The translations under genes and the position numbers were made by a program. Shown here piece by piece: positions 47,015-60,400 of a stretch of DNA of 64,000 nucleotides (positions within the stretch are counted from its first letter, which is position 1; the number at the start of each line of letters is the position of its first letter). The notes under the pieces were generated by a model. The model was not told the DNA's origin and did no database searches. It saw only the letters and a list, made by a program, of their open reading frames with translations. This stretch comes from Sipunculus nudus. Taxonomy: Eukaryota > Annelida > Sipuncula > Golfingiida > Sipunculidae. The stretch is taken from assembly GCA_026874595.1 (NCBI GenBank), contig CM049313.1, forward strand, positions 79,248,659 to 79,312,658. The letters are read 5' to 3'.

Positions 47015-47635
47015 TGCCAGCCAGGATGGTTTAGGTAGATTGACGTTATAGTTTTGAACATAGGTTAGTTCTGGCCCTGACCCTGCTAGTCAGGATGGTT
47101 AAGTTGATTGACATTAAAGTCTTATGCAGAGGCTAGTTCTGGCCCTGACCATGCCAACCAGGACGGATTAGGTTGATAGACGTAAGAGTCTTGAGCTGAG
47201 ACTAGTTCTGGCCCTGACCATGTCAGCCAGGATGGTGTGGTACATTGACCTTATTTTCTTGAGCAGAGGCTACTTCTGACTATGCCAGCCAGGATTGTTA
47301 AGGTTGATTGACGTAAGAGTCTTGAGCAGAGGCCAGCTTAGGCACTGGCCATGCCAGCAAGGATAATTAGGTAGATTGACGTCACTGTCTTGAGCGGAAG
47401 CTAGTTACGGCCCTGACCATGCCAAACAGGATGGTTTAGGTAGATTGACGTAATAGTCTTGAACAGAGGCTAGTTCTGGCCCTGACCATGCTATTCAGGA
47501 TGGCTTAGGTAGATTGACGTTATAGTCTTGAACAGAGGCTAGTTGTGGCCCTGATCATGCAAGCCAGGATGGTTTAGGTTGATTGGTGTTATGGTCTTGA
47601 GCAGAGGCTAATTCTGGCCCTGACCCTGCGCTAAA
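47015..47635. repeat. About 69 bp tandem repeat in gene B intron 2, roughly 9 copies
   Basis: Diverged direct units of the form GGCCCTGACCATGCCAGCCA, GGATGGTTTAGGTAGATTGA, CGTAATAGTCTTGAACAGAG, GCTAGTTCT. Copy lengths vary by a few bases and substitutions are frequent, so it is older than the large arrays. Confidence 0.9.
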
Positions 47636-47986
47636 TCTCCAGCAGCTTTCATTTGATTTAATGTTCGATAAATAATCTTCGTGGCTTGCCGAGAGATCCT
47701 TGAATAATTTCTATTTTTTATGTTATATCTTGCATAATTTTACATTTGCAAATCACCTTTGATGAGGAAAACGCTTACACTGTTTCAGAATGAACAACTT
47801 TCTCTGATTCTGCCTTGGCGATGAATAGAGGTACCATCGTAAATATTTCAAGCCATTGATTTATGTTGTTTCGCCGTGTCATTTTATTACCAGTAAGAAA
47901 CATTACTAACAATTAGAAAAATAATAATATGATGATATGATTTAAAAGGATAACTGAATAAGGAACACAGTTCGATCCTTCCACAG

Positions 47987-48108
47987 GGAGATCAAGGTAC
48001 TCAAGAATTGCCTGAACCCTGCCCTTTCGGGATGTGACAAGTCGGTGGTTGCGGCATTTGAGGGCATCAGTGACAGTATGAGCTACCTCTGTGGAGAGGG
48101 CTACAATA
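47987..48108 (+). CDS. Gene B exon 3: second half of the Cys-rich domain
   Basis: Acceptor GATCCTTCCACAG and donor GTAAGTGA enclose 122 bases that complete the phase-2 codon (Arg). It reads REIKVLKNCLNPALSGCDKS, VVAAFEGISDSMSYLCGEGY, N, and exits in phase 1. The domain then has six mature Cys (22, 30, 61, 70, 78, 97), spacing 7-30-8-7-18 residues between them. This layout (C...C...CR...C...C...YLC) recalls the DUF19/T20D4.11-like secreted proteins of invertebrates. That is a suggestion from pattern only. The exit phase equals the entry phase of the mini-exons in the gene A region, so an unseen stalk and membrane exon probably follows. None was found before the satellite. Confidence 0.78.
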
Positions 48109-48825
48109 GTAAGTGATATCATGTAAATGTGATTGTGTGTGAATAGCCCCGACTAAAATACTAACTGTCATTTTTTAGATAGTAAACATGTTAAAGAAGG
48201 TGTGAGAGCATTTAATTTAATTATATTTTTACCTTGATATGAATTTTTGCCTCGGTGGAGGTCGTTGTGCTCCAGTAAAAACGCCCTAACTTTATAACGA
48301 CCGCCTCTTAGCCATATTGTCCATTGCCCTTTCAGCGACTTTACATTTCGGACACGGCCGTCAAAATGACCACTTTATGAAACATTATAACAATATATAT
48401 AGTCTGAAGTGTTTTAGCTGAATACGGGTAGCGGCAGACGGTCACCCAAACTTCGAGTTTAAATTAACTGAAGGCGTTGATCAGCTTATTTTTAAAGACC
48501 TGAATTTCATGTTTTCAAGGCTGCGATTTGGTGTGACCATCGTGAGTGACCTGTCATTCTCAATCCTTTTCATTTTTTCGTATTTAAAAGAAAAAATCTT
48601 TGACGCACGAGGTTATTTAAAGATTGGCAACGTAATTTGCCACATGCGGTGTGCTTCCCTATGTTCCAACTGTTCATTCAAATCCACTTTTTTGACGGCT
48701 ACGCTGTGTCACAGTAAGCCTGTGACAGCTAAAATGTCAGGTAGGGGCAGTCATTAGAAATTGGTTTGTTTCTTGTGCACTTTCCTGGAACAGGGAGATG
48801 TGTGTACATTTGTAAAACGGGTCAA
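48109..48825. other. Gene B intron 3 or downstream, no further exon found
   Basis: Searched on the plus strand for the mini-exon signature (pyrimidine-AG then TGCCAGA, 33 bases, GTGAGT) without success. An open frame at 48509-48757 lacks splice or domain support. A stretch at 48240-48340 resembles the dispersed motif in intron 1 (CGACCGCCTCTTAGCC). Confidence 0.45.
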
Positions 48826-48839
48826 TAAGGGACCAATCA

Positions 48840-49010
48840 GACAGGAGCTATTGCTGTTGAAGCTTATGAATATTCATAAGAGGGATGAATTAATGTGTGA
48901 GGTGAGATTCATTAGTGAACCGGCTGTTACTCTGGAAATTCATGAATATTCATTAGAGATATGAATTATGGGTAAAGGAGAGACTCATTGGCGGGCATGG
49001 TGAAAAGTGT
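48840..49010. repeat. Imperfect direct repeat with ATGAATATTCAT palindromes
   Basis: Two related blocks of about 90 bp, beginning CTTATGAATATTCATAAGAG and TTCATGAATATTCATTAGAG. Each contains the 12-base palindrome ATGAATATTCAT and is followed by GAGA(T/C)TCATT(A/G). They stand just left of the large satellite. Confidence 0.75.
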
Positions 49011-52000
49011 AGTTCTAGCTCAGAGCGCGGCAAGGAAACAAGTGTCTGGAGAACCCGGTCGTCTGCTTCTAAAGGCTTCGGTTTAGCTCTCAGTCTGGGC
49101 ATGTGTTGTGTTTCGTTGTAGTAGGTGTTTACGTCATGAACTTGCAATGAAACCAATCTTGATAACGTTGTTAACGATACTTCAGCCATAGCCTGATGGG
49201 GGCATTTTGGTGATCCATCGTGCTGTTGTATGGAAGTTACCTATATAGGCGGGCAAGATTCCTTATGTTTTGTTCGGAGACCGTAAATGTACTGTTCGGT
49301 GAGGAGCCAAACCTGGGACGTTGTTAACGATACTTCAGCCATAGCCTGGAAGGGGGCATTTGGGTGATCCATCGTGCTGTTGTATGGAAGTTACCTATAT
49401 AGGCGGGCAAGATTCCTTAAGTTTTGTCCGGTGACCATAAATGCACTGTCCGGTGAGGAGCCAAACCTGGGACGTTGTTAACGATACTTCAGCCATAGCC
49501 TGGAAGGGGGCATTTTGGTGATCCATCGTGCTGTTGTATGGAAGTTACCTATATAGGCGGGCAAGATTCCTTATGTTTTGTCCGGTGACCGTAAGTACTG
49601 TTCGGTGAGGAGCCAAACCTGGGACGTTGTTAACGATACTTCAGCCATAGCCTGGAAGGGGGCATTTTGGTGATCCATCGTGCTGTTGTATGGAAGTTAC
49701 CTATATAGGCGGCCAAGATTCCTTATGTTTTGTCCAGTGACCGTAAATGTACTGTCCGGTGAGGAGCCAAACCGGGGACGTTGTTAACGTTCCTTCAGCC
49801 ATAGCCTTGAAGGGGGCATTTTAGTGATCCATCATGCTGTTGTATGGAAGTTACCTATATAGGCGGGAAAGATTCCTTATGTTTTGTCCGGTGACCGTAA
49901 ATGTACTGTCCGGTGAGGAGCCAAACCTGGGACGTTGTTAACGATACTTCAGCCATAGCCTGGAAGGGGGCATTTTGGTGATCCATCGTGCTGTTGTATG
50001 GAAGTTACCTATATAGGCGGGCAAGATTCCTTATGTTTTGTCCGGTGACTGTAAATGTACTGTCCGGTGAGGAGCCAAACCTGGGACGTTGTTAACAATA
50101 CTTCAGCCATAGCCTGGAAGGGGGCATTTTGGTGATCCATCGTGCTGTTGTATGGAAGTTACCTATATAGGTGGGCAAGATTCCTTATGTTTTGTCCGGT
50201 GACCGTAAATGTACTGTCCGGTGAGGAGCCAAACCTGGGACGTTGTTAACGTTACTTCAGCCATAGCCTGGAAGGGGGCATTTTGGTGATCCATCGTGCT
50301 GTTGTATGGAAGTAACCTATATAGGCGGGCAAGAATCCTTATGTTTTGTCCGGTGACCGTAAATGCACTGTCCTGTGAGGAGCCAAACCTGGGACGTTGT
50401 TAACGATACATATCTTATGTTTTGTCCGGTGACCGTAAATGTACTGTTCGGTGAGGAGCCAAACCTGGGACGTTGTTAACGATACTTCAGCCATAGCCTG
50501 GAAGGGGGCATTTTGGTGATCCATCGTGCTGTTGTATGGAAGTTACCTATATAGGCGGGCAAGATTCCTTATGTTTTGTCCGGTGACCGTAATTGTACTG
50601 TCCGGTGAGGAGCCAAACCTGGGATGTTGTTAACGATACTTCAGCCATAGCCTGGAAGGGGGCATTTTGGTGATCCATCGTGCTGTTGTATGGAAGTTAC
50701 CTATATTGGCGGGCAAGATTCCTTATGTTTTGTCCGGTGACCGTAATTGTACTGTCCGGTGAGGAGCCAAACCTGGGATGTTGTTAACAATACTTCAGCC
50801 ATACCCTGGAAGGGGGCATTTTGGTGATCCATCGTGCTGTTGTATGGAAGTTACCTATATAGGCGGGTAAGATTCCTTATGTTTTGTCCAGTGACCGTAA
50901 ATGTACTGTCCGGTGAGGAGCCAAACCGGGGACGTTGTTAACGTTCCTTCAGCCATAGCCTTAAAGGGGGCATTTTGGTGATCCATCGTGCTGTTGTATG
51001 GAAGTTACCTATATAGGCGGGCAAGATTCCTTATGTTTTGTCCGGTGACCGTAAATGTACTGTCCGGTGAGGAGCCAAACCTGGGACGTTGTTAACGATA
51101 CTTCAGCCATAGCCTGGAAGGGGGCATTTTGGTGATCCATCGTGCTGTTGTATGGTAGTTACCTATATAGGCGGGCAAGATTCCTTATGTTTTTTCCGGT
51201 GACCGTAAATGTACTGTCCGGTGAGGAGCCAAACCTGGGACGTTGTTAACGATAGTTCAGCCATAGCCTGGAAGGGGGCATTTTGGTGATCCATCGTGCT
51301 GTTGTATGGAAGTTACCTATATAGGCGGGCAAGATTCCTTATGTTTTGTCCGGTGACCGTAATTGTACTGTCCGGTGAGGAGCCAAACCTGGGATGTTGT
51401 TAACAATACTTCAGCCATAGCCTGGAAGGGGGCATTTTGGTGATCCATCGTGCTGTTGTATGGAAGTTACCTATATAGGCGGGCAAGATTCCTTATGTTT
51501 TGTCCAGTGACCGTAAATGTACTGTCCGGTGAGGAGCCAAACCGGGGACGTTGTTAACGTTCCTTCAGCCATAGCCTGGAAGGGGGCATTTTGGTGATCC
51601 ATCGTGCTGTTGTATGGAAGTTACCTATATAGGCATGCAAGATTCCTTATGTTTTGTCCGGTGACCGTAATTGTACTGTCCGGTGAGGAGCCAAACCTGG
51701 GATGTTGTTAACAATACTTCAGCCATAGCCTGGAAGGGGGCATTTTGGTGATCCATCGTGCTGTTGTATGGAAGTTACCTATATAGGCGGGCAAGATTCC
51801 TTATGTTTTGTCCAGTGACCGTAAATGTACTGTCTGGTGAGGAGCCAAACCGGGGACGTTGTTAACGTTCCTTCAGCCATAGCCTTGAAGGGAGCATTTT
51901 GGTGATCCATCATGCTGTTGTATGGAAGTTACCTATATAGGCGGGCAAGATTCCTTATGTTTTGTCCGGTGACTGTAAATGTACTGTCCGGTGAGGAGCC

Positions 52001-52699
52001 AAACCTGGGACGTTGTTAACAATACTTCAGCCATAGCCTGGAAGGGGGCATTTTGGTGATCCATCGTGCTGTTGTATGGAAGTTACCTATATAGGCGGGC
52101 AAGATTCCTTATGTTTTGTCCGGTGACCGTAAATGTACTGTCCGGTGAGGAGCCAAACCTGGGACGTTGTTAACGTTACTTCAGCCATAGCCTGGAAGGG
52201 GGCATTTTGGTGATCCATCGTGCTGTTGTATGGAAGTAACCTATATAGGCGGGCAAGATTCCTTATGTTTTGTCCGGTGACCGTAAATGCACTGTCCGGT
52301 GAGGAGCCAAACCTGGGACCTTGTTAACGATACTTCAGCCATAGCCTGGAAGGGGGCATTTTGGTGATCCATCATGCTGTTGTATGGAAGTTACCTATAT
52401 AGGCGGGCAAGATTCCTTATGTTTTGTCCGGTGACCGTAATTGTACTGTCCGGTGAGGAGCCAAACCTGGGATGTTGTTAACAATACTTCAGCCATAGCC
52501 TGGAAGGGGTCATTTTGGTGATCCATCGTGCTGTTGTATGGAAGTTACCTATATAGGCGGGCAAGATTCCTTATGTTTTGTCCGGTGACCGTAATTGTAC
52601 TGTCCGGTGAGGAGCCAAACCTGGGATGTTGTTAACAATACTTCAGCCATAGCCTGGAAGGGGGCATTTTGGTGATCCATCGTGCTGTTGTATGGAAGT

Positions 52700-55600
52700 T
52701 ACCTATATAGGCAGGTAAGATTCCTTATGTTTTGTCCAGTGACCGTAAATGTACTGTCCGGTGAGGAGCCAAAACGGGGACGTTGTTAACGATACTTCAG
52801 CCATAGCCTGGAAGGGGGCATTTTGGTGATCCATCGTGCTGTTGTATGGAAGTTACCTCTATAGGCATGCAAGATTCCTTATGTTTTGTCCGGTGACCGT
52901 AATTATACTGTCCGGTGAGGAGCCAAACCTGGGATGTTGTTAACAATACTTCAGCCATAGCCTGGAAGGGGGCATTTTGGTGATCCATCGTGCTGTTGTA
53001 TGGAAGTTACCTATATAGGCAGGCAAGATTCCTTATGTTTTGTCCAGTGACCGTAAATGTACTGTCCGGTGAGGAGCCAAACCGGGGACGTTGTTAACGT
53101 TCCTTCAGCCATAGCCTTGAAGGGAGCATTTTGGTGATCCATCATGCTGTTGTATGGAAGTTACCTATATAGGCGGGAAAGATTCCTTATGTTTTGTCCG
53201 GTGACCGTAAATGTACTGTCCGGTGAGGAGCCAAACCTGGGACGTTGTTAACGATACTTCAGCCATAGCCTGGAAGGGGGCATTTTGGTGATCCATCGTG
53301 CTGTTGTATGGAAGTTACCTATAAAGGCGGGCAAGATTCCTTATGTTTTGTCCGGTGACTGTAAATGTACTGTCCGGTGAGGAGCCAAACCTGGGACGTT
53401 GTTAACAATACTTCAGCCATAGCCTGGAAGGGGGCATTTTGGTGATCCATCGTGCTGTTGTATGGAAGTTACCTATATAGGCGGGCAAGATTCCTTATGT
53501 TTTGTCCGGTGACCGTAAATGTACTGTCCGGTGAGGAGCCAAACCTGGGACGTTGTTAACGTTACTTCAGCCATAGCCTGGAAGGGGGCATTTTGGTGAT
53601 CCATCGTGCTGTTGTATGGAAGTAACCTATATAGGCGGGCAAGATTCCTTATGTTTTGTCCGGTGACCGTAAATGCACTGTCCTGTGAGGAGCCAAACCT
53701 GGGACGTTGTTAACGATACTTCAGCCATAGCCTGGAAGGGGGCATTTTGGTGATCCATCGTGCTGTTGTATGGAAGTTACCTATATTGGCGGGCAAGATT
53801 CCTTATGTTTTGTCCGGTGACCGTAATTGTACTGTCCGGTGAGGAGCCAAACCTGGGATGTTGTTAACAATACTTCAGCCATAGCCTGGAAGGGGGCATT
53901 TTGGTGATCCATCGTGCTGTTGTATGGAAGTTACCTATATAGGCGGGCAAGATTCCTTATGTTTTGTCCAGTGACCGTAAATGTACTGTCCGGTGAGGAG
54001 CCAAACCGGGGACGTTGTTAACGTTCCTTCAGCCATAGCCTTAAAGGGGGCATTTTGGTGATCCATCGTGCTGTTGTATGGAAGTTACCTATATAGGCGG
54101 GCAAGATTCCTTATGGTTTCTCCGGTGACCGTAAATGTACTGTCCGGTGAGGAGCCAAACCTGGGATGTTGTTAACGATACTTCAGCCATAGCCTGGAAG
54201 GGGGCATTTTGGTGATCCATCGTGCTGTTGTATGGTAGTTACCTATATAGGTGGGCAAGATTCCTTATGTTTTTTCTGGTGACCGTAAATGTACTGTCCG
54301 GTGAGGAGCCAAACCTGGGACGTTGTTAACGATACTTCAGCCATAGCCTGGAAGGGGGCATTTTGGTGATCCATCGTGCTGTTGTATGGAAGTTACCTGT
54401 ATAGGCGGGCAAGATTCCTTATGTTTTGTCCGGTGACCGTAATTGTACTGTCCGGTGAGGAGCCAAACCTGGCATGTTGTTAACAATACTTCAGCCATAG
54501 CCTGGAAGGGGGCATTTTGGTGATCCATCGTGCTGTTGTATGGAAGTTACCTATATAGGCGGGCAAGATTCCTTATGTTTTGTCCAGTGACCGTAAATGT
54601 ACTGTCCGGTGAGGAGCCAAACCGGGGACGTTGTTAACGTTCCTTCAGCCATAGCCTTAAAGGGGGCATTTTGGTGATCCATCGTGCTGTTGTATGGAAG
54701 TTACCTATATAGGCGGGCAAGATTCCTTATGTTTTCTCCGGTGACCGTAAATGTACTGTCCGTTGAGGAGCCAAACCTGGGACGTTGTTAACGATACTTC
54801 AGCCATAGCCTGGAAGGGGGCATTTTGGTGATCCATCGTGCTGTTGTATGGAAGTTACCTATATAGGCATGCAAGATTCCTTATGTTTTGTCCGGTGACC
54901 GTAATTATACTGTCCGGTGAGGAGCCAAACCTGGGATGTTGTTAACAATACTTCAGCCATAGCCTGGAAGGGGGCATTTTGGTGATCCATCGTGCTGTTG
55001 TATGGAAGTTACCTATATAGGCAGGCAAGATTCCTTATGTTTTGTCCAGTGACCGTAAATGTACTGTCCGGTGAGGAGCCAAACCGTGGACGTTGTTAAC
55101 GTTCCTTCAGCCATAGCCTTGAAGGGAGCATTTTGGTGATCCATCATGCTGTTGTATGGAAGTTACCTATATAGGCGGGAAAGATTCCTTATGTTTTGTC
55201 CGGTGACCGTAAATGTACTGTCCGGTGAGGAGCCAAACCTGGGACGTTGTTAACGATACTTCAGCCATAGCCTGGAAGGGGGCATTTTGGTGATCCATCG
55301 TGCTGTTGTATGGAAGTTACCTATATAGGCGGGCAAGATTCCTTATGTTTTGTCCGGTGACTGTAAATGTACTGTCCGGTGAGGAGCCAAACCTGGGACG
55401 TTGTTAACAATACTTCAGCCATAGCCTGGAAGGGGGCATTTTGGTGATCCATCGTGCTGTTGTATGGAAGTTACCTATATAGGCGGGCAAGATTCCTTAT
55501 GTTTTGTCCGGTGACCGTAAATGTACTGTCCGGTGAGGAGCCAAACCTGGGACGTTGTTAACGTTACTTCAGCCATAGCCTGGAAGGGGGCATTCTGGTG

Positions 55601-57470
55601 ATCCATCGTGCTGTTGTATGGAAGTAACCTATATAGGCGGGCAAGATTCCTTATGTTTTGTCCGGTGACCGTAAATGCACTGTCCTGTGAGGAGCCAAAC
55701 CTGGCATGTTGTTAACGATACTTCAGCCATAGCCTGGAAGGGGGCATTTTGGTGATCCATCGTGCTGTTGTATGGAAGTTACCTATATTGGCGGGCAAGA
55801 TTCCTTATGTTTTGTCCGGTGACCGTAATTGTACTGTCCGGTGAGGAGCCAAACCTGGGATGTTGTTAACAATACTTCAGCCATAGCCTGGAAGGGGGCA
55901 TTTTGGTGATCCATCGTGCTGTTGTATGGAAGTTACCTAAAAAGGCGGCCAAGATTCCTTATGTTTTGTCCAGTGACCGTAAATGTACTGTCCGGTGAGG
56001 AGCCAAACCGGGGACGTTGTTAACGTTCCTTCAGCCATAGCCTTAAAGGGGGCATTTTGGTGATCCATCGTGCTGTTGTATGGAAGTTACCTATATAGGC
56101 GGGCAAGATTCCTTATGGTTTCTCCGGAGACCGTAAATGTACTGTCCGGTGAGGAGCCAAACCTGGGATGTTGTTAACGATACTTCAGCCATAGCCTGGA
56201 AGGGGGCATTTTGGTGATCCATCGTGCTGTTGTATGGTAGTTACCTATATAGGTGGGCAAGATTCCTTATGTTTTTTCCGGTGACCATAAATGTACTGTC
56301 CGGTGAGGAGCCAAACCTGGGACGTTCTTAACGATACTTCAGCCATAGCCTGGAAGGGGGCATTTTGGTGATCCATCGTGCTGTTGTATGGAAGTTACCT
56401 ATATAGGCGGGCAAGATTCCTTATGTTTTGTCCGGTGACCGTAATTGTACTGTCCGGTGAGGAGCCAAACCTGGCATGTTGTTAACAATACTTCAGCCAT
56501 AGCCTGGAAGGGGGCATTTTGGTGATCCATCGTGCTGTTGTATGGAAGTTACCTATATAGGCAGGAAAGATTCCTTATGTTTTGTCCGGTGACCGTAAAT
56601 GTACTGTTCGGTGAGGAGCCAAACCTGGGACGTTGTTAAGGATACTTCAGCCATAGCCTGGAAGGGGGCATTTTGGTGATCCATAGGCTGTTGTATGGAA
56701 GTTACCTATATAAGCGGGCAAGATTCCTTATGTTTTGTCCGGTGACCGTAAATGCACTGTCCGGTGAGGAGCCAAACCTGGGACGTTGTTAACGATACTT
56801 CAGCAATAGCCTGGAAGGGGGCATTTTGGTGATCCATCGTGCTGTTGTATGGAAATTGCCTATATAGGCGGGCAAGATTCCTTATGTTTTGTCCGGTGAC
56901 CGTAAATGTACTGTCCGGTGAGGAGCCAAACCTGGGACGTTGTTAACGATACTTCAGCCATAGCCTGGAAGGGGGCATTTTGGTGATCCATCGTGCTGTT
57001 GTATGGAAGTTACCTATATAGGCATGCAAGATTCCTTATGTTTTGTCCGGTGACCGTAATTGTACTGTCCGGTGAGGAGCCAAACCTGGGATGTTGTTAA
57101 CAATACTTCAGCCATAGCCTGGAAGGGGGCATTTTGGTGATCCATCGTGCTGTTGTATGGAAGTTACCTATATAGGCAGGCAAGATTCCTTATGTTTTGT
57201 CCAGTGACCGTAAATGTACTGTCCGCTGAGGAGCCAAACCGGGGACGTTGTTAACTTTCCTTCAGCCATAGCCTTGAAGGGAGCATTTTGGTGATCCATC
57301 ATGCTGTTGTATGGAAGTTACCTATATAGGCGGGAAAGATTCCTTATGTTTTGTCCGGTGACCGTAAATGTACTGTCCGGTGAGGAGCCAAACCTGGGAC
57401 GTTGTTAACGATACTTCAGCCATAGCCTGGAAGGGGGCATTTTGGTGATCCATCGTGCTGTTGTATGGAA
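52700..57470. repeat. Higher-order block of 31 monomers, copy 1 (4773 bp)
   Basis: Rare variants reappear exactly 4772-4773 bp later: AAAACGGGG (52771 and 57544), CTATAAAGG (53321 and 58094), GTTTTCTCC with CCGTTGAGG (54731 and 59504), CCTAAAAAGG (55931 and 60703), CTCCGGAGACC (56121 and 60894), CCATAGGCTG (56681 and 61454). Only a few differences were seen between the two blocks (for example near 54410 and 55711). Confidence 0.9.
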
Positions 57471-60400
57471 GTTACCTATATAGGCAGGTAAGATTCCTTA
57501 TGTTTTGTCCAGTGACCGTAAATGTACTGTCCGGTGAGGAGCCAAAACGGGGACGTTGTTAACGATACTTCAGCCATAGCCTGGAAGGGGGCATTTTGGT
57601 GATCCATCGTGCTGTTGTATGGAAGTTACCTCTATAGGCATGCAAGATTCCTTATGTTTTGTCCGGTGACCGTAATTATACTGTCCGGTGAGGAGCCAAA
57701 CCTGGGATGTTGTTAACAATACTTCAGCCATAGCCTGGAAGGGGGCATTTTGGTGATCCATCGTGCTGTTGTATGGAAGTTACCTATATAGGCAGGCAAG
57801 ATTCCTTATGTTTTGTCCAGTGACCGTAAATGTACTGTCCGGTGAGGAGCCAAACCGGGGACGTTGTTAACGTTCCTTCAGCCATAGCCTTGAAGGGAGC
57901 ATTTTGGTGATCCATCATGCTGTTGTATGGAAGTTACCTATATAGGCGGGAAAGATTCCTTATGTTTTGTCCGGTGACCGTAAATGTACTGTCCGGTGAG
58001 GAGCCAAACCTGGGACGTTGTTAACGATACTTCAGCCATAGCCTGGAAGGGGGCATTTTGGTGATCCATCGTGCTGTTGTATGGAAGTTACCTATAAAGG
58101 CGGGCAAGATTCCTTATGTTTTGTCCGGTGACTGTAAATGTACTGTCCGGTGAGGAGCCAAACCTGGGACGTTGTTAACAATACTTCAGCCATAGCCTGG
58201 AAGGGGGCATTTTGGTGATCCATCGTGCTGTTGTATGGAAGTTACCTATATAGGCGGGCAAGATTCCTTATGTTTTGTCCGGTGACCGTAAATGTACTGT
58301 CCGGTGAGGAGCCAAACCTGGGACGTTGTTAACGTTACTTCAGCCATAGCCTGGAAGGGGGCATTTTGGTGATCCATCGTGCTGTTGTATGGAAGTTACC
58401 TATATAGGCGGGCAAGATTCCTTATGTTTTGTCCGGTGACCGTAAATGCACTGTCCTGTGAGGAGCCAAACCTGGGACGTTGTTAACGATACTTCAGCCA
58501 TAGCCTGGAAGGGGGCATTTTGGTGATCCATCGTGCTGTTGTATGGAAGTTACCTATATTGGCGGGCAAGATTCCTTATGTTTTGTCCGGTGACCGTAAT
58601 TGTACTGTCCGGTGAGGAGCCAAACCTGGGATGTTGTTAACAATACTTCAGCCATAGCCTGGAAGGGGGCATTTTGGTGATCCATCGTGCTGTTGTATGG
58701 AAGTTACCTATATAGGCGGGCAAGATTCCTTATGTTTTGTCCAGTGACCGTAAATGTACTGTCCGGTGAGGAGCCAAACCGGGGACGTTGTTAACGTTCC
58801 TTCAGCCATAGCCTTAAAGGGGGCATTTTGGTGATCCATCGTGCTGTTGTATGGAAGTTACCTATATAGGCGGGCAAGATTCCTTATGGTTTCTCCGGTG
58901 ACCGTAAATGTACTGTCCGGTGAGGAGCCAAACCTGGGATGTTGTTAACGATACTTCAGCCATAGCCTGGAAGGGGGCATTTTGGTGATCCATCGTGCTG
59001 TTGTATGGTAGTTACCTATATAGGTGGGCAAGATTCCTTATGTTTTTTCTGGTGACCGTAAATGTACTGTCCGGTGAGGAGCCAAACCTGGGACGTTGTT
59101 AACGATACTTCAGCCATAGCCTGGAAGGGGGCATTTTGGTGATCCATCGTGCTGTTGTATGGAAGTTACCTATATAGGCGGGCAAGATTCCTTATGTTTT
59201 GTCCGGTGACCGTAATTGTACTGTCCGGTGAGGAGCCAAACCTGGCATGTTGTTAACAATACTTCAGCCATAGCCTGGAAGGGGGCATTTTGGTGATCCA
59301 TCGTGCTGTTGTATGGAAGTTACCTATATAGGCGGGCAAGATTCCTTATGTTTTGTCCAGTGACCGTAAATGTACTGTCCGGTGAGGAGCCAAACCGGGG
59401 ACGTTGTTAACGTTCCTTCAGCCATAGCCTTAAAGGGGGCATTTTGGTGATCCATCGTGCTGTTGTATGGAAGTTACCTATATAGGCGGGCAAGATTCCT
59501 TATGTTTTCTCCGGTGACCGTAAATGTACTGTCCGTTGAGGAGCCAAACCTGGGACGTTGTTAACGATACTTCAGCCATAGCCTGGAAGGGGGCATTTTG
59601 GTGATCCATCGTGCTGTTGTATGGAAGTTACCTATATAGGCATGCAAGATTCCTTATGTTTTGTCCGGTGACCGTAATTATACTGTCCGGTGAGGAGCCA
59701 AACCTGGGATGTTGTTAACAATACTTCAGCCATAGCCTGGAAGGGGGCATTTTGGTGATCCATCGTGCTGTTGTATGGAAGTTACCTATATAGGCAGGCA
59801 AGATTCCTTATGTTTTGTCCAGTGACCGTAAATGTACTGTCCGGTGAGGAGCCAAACCGTGGACGTTGTTAACGTTCCTTCAGCCATAGCCTTGAAGGGA
59901 GCATTTTGGTGATCCATCATGCTGTTGTATGGAAGTTACCTATATAGGCGGGAAAGATTCCTTATGTTTTGTCCGGTGACCGTAAATGTACTGTCCGGTG
60001 AGGAGCCAAACCTGGGACGTTGTTAACGATACTTCAGCCATAGCCTGGAAGGGGGCATTTTGGTGATCCATCGTGCTGTTGTATGGAAGTTACCTATATA
60101 GGCGGGCAAGATTCCTTATGTTTTGTCCGGTGACTGTAAATGTACTCTCCGGTGAGGAGCCAAACCTGGGACGTTGTTAACAATACTTCAGCCATAGCCT
60201 GGAAGGGGGCATTTTGGTGATCCATCGTGCTGTTGTATGGAAGTTACCTATATAGGCGGGCAAGATTCCTTATGTTTTGTCCGGTGACCGTAAATGTACT
60301 GTCCGGTGAGGAGCCAAACCTGGGACGTTGTTAACGTTACTTCAGCCATAGCCTGGAAGGGGGCATTCTGGTGATCCATCGTGCTGTTGTATGGAAGTAA

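Noticed and set aside
48109-49160. Mini-exons and a transmembrane exon for gene B
   Set aside because: Looked for TGCCAGA-type 33-base exons and a hydrophobic terminal exon on the plus strand. None was convincing, so the 3' end of gene B is probably beyond the satellite or lost.
52797-57761. Three 63-codon minus-strand frames with nearly the same peptide
   Set aside because: They are by-products of nearly identical 154 bp monomers that happen to lack stops. The same sequence is stopped in most other units.
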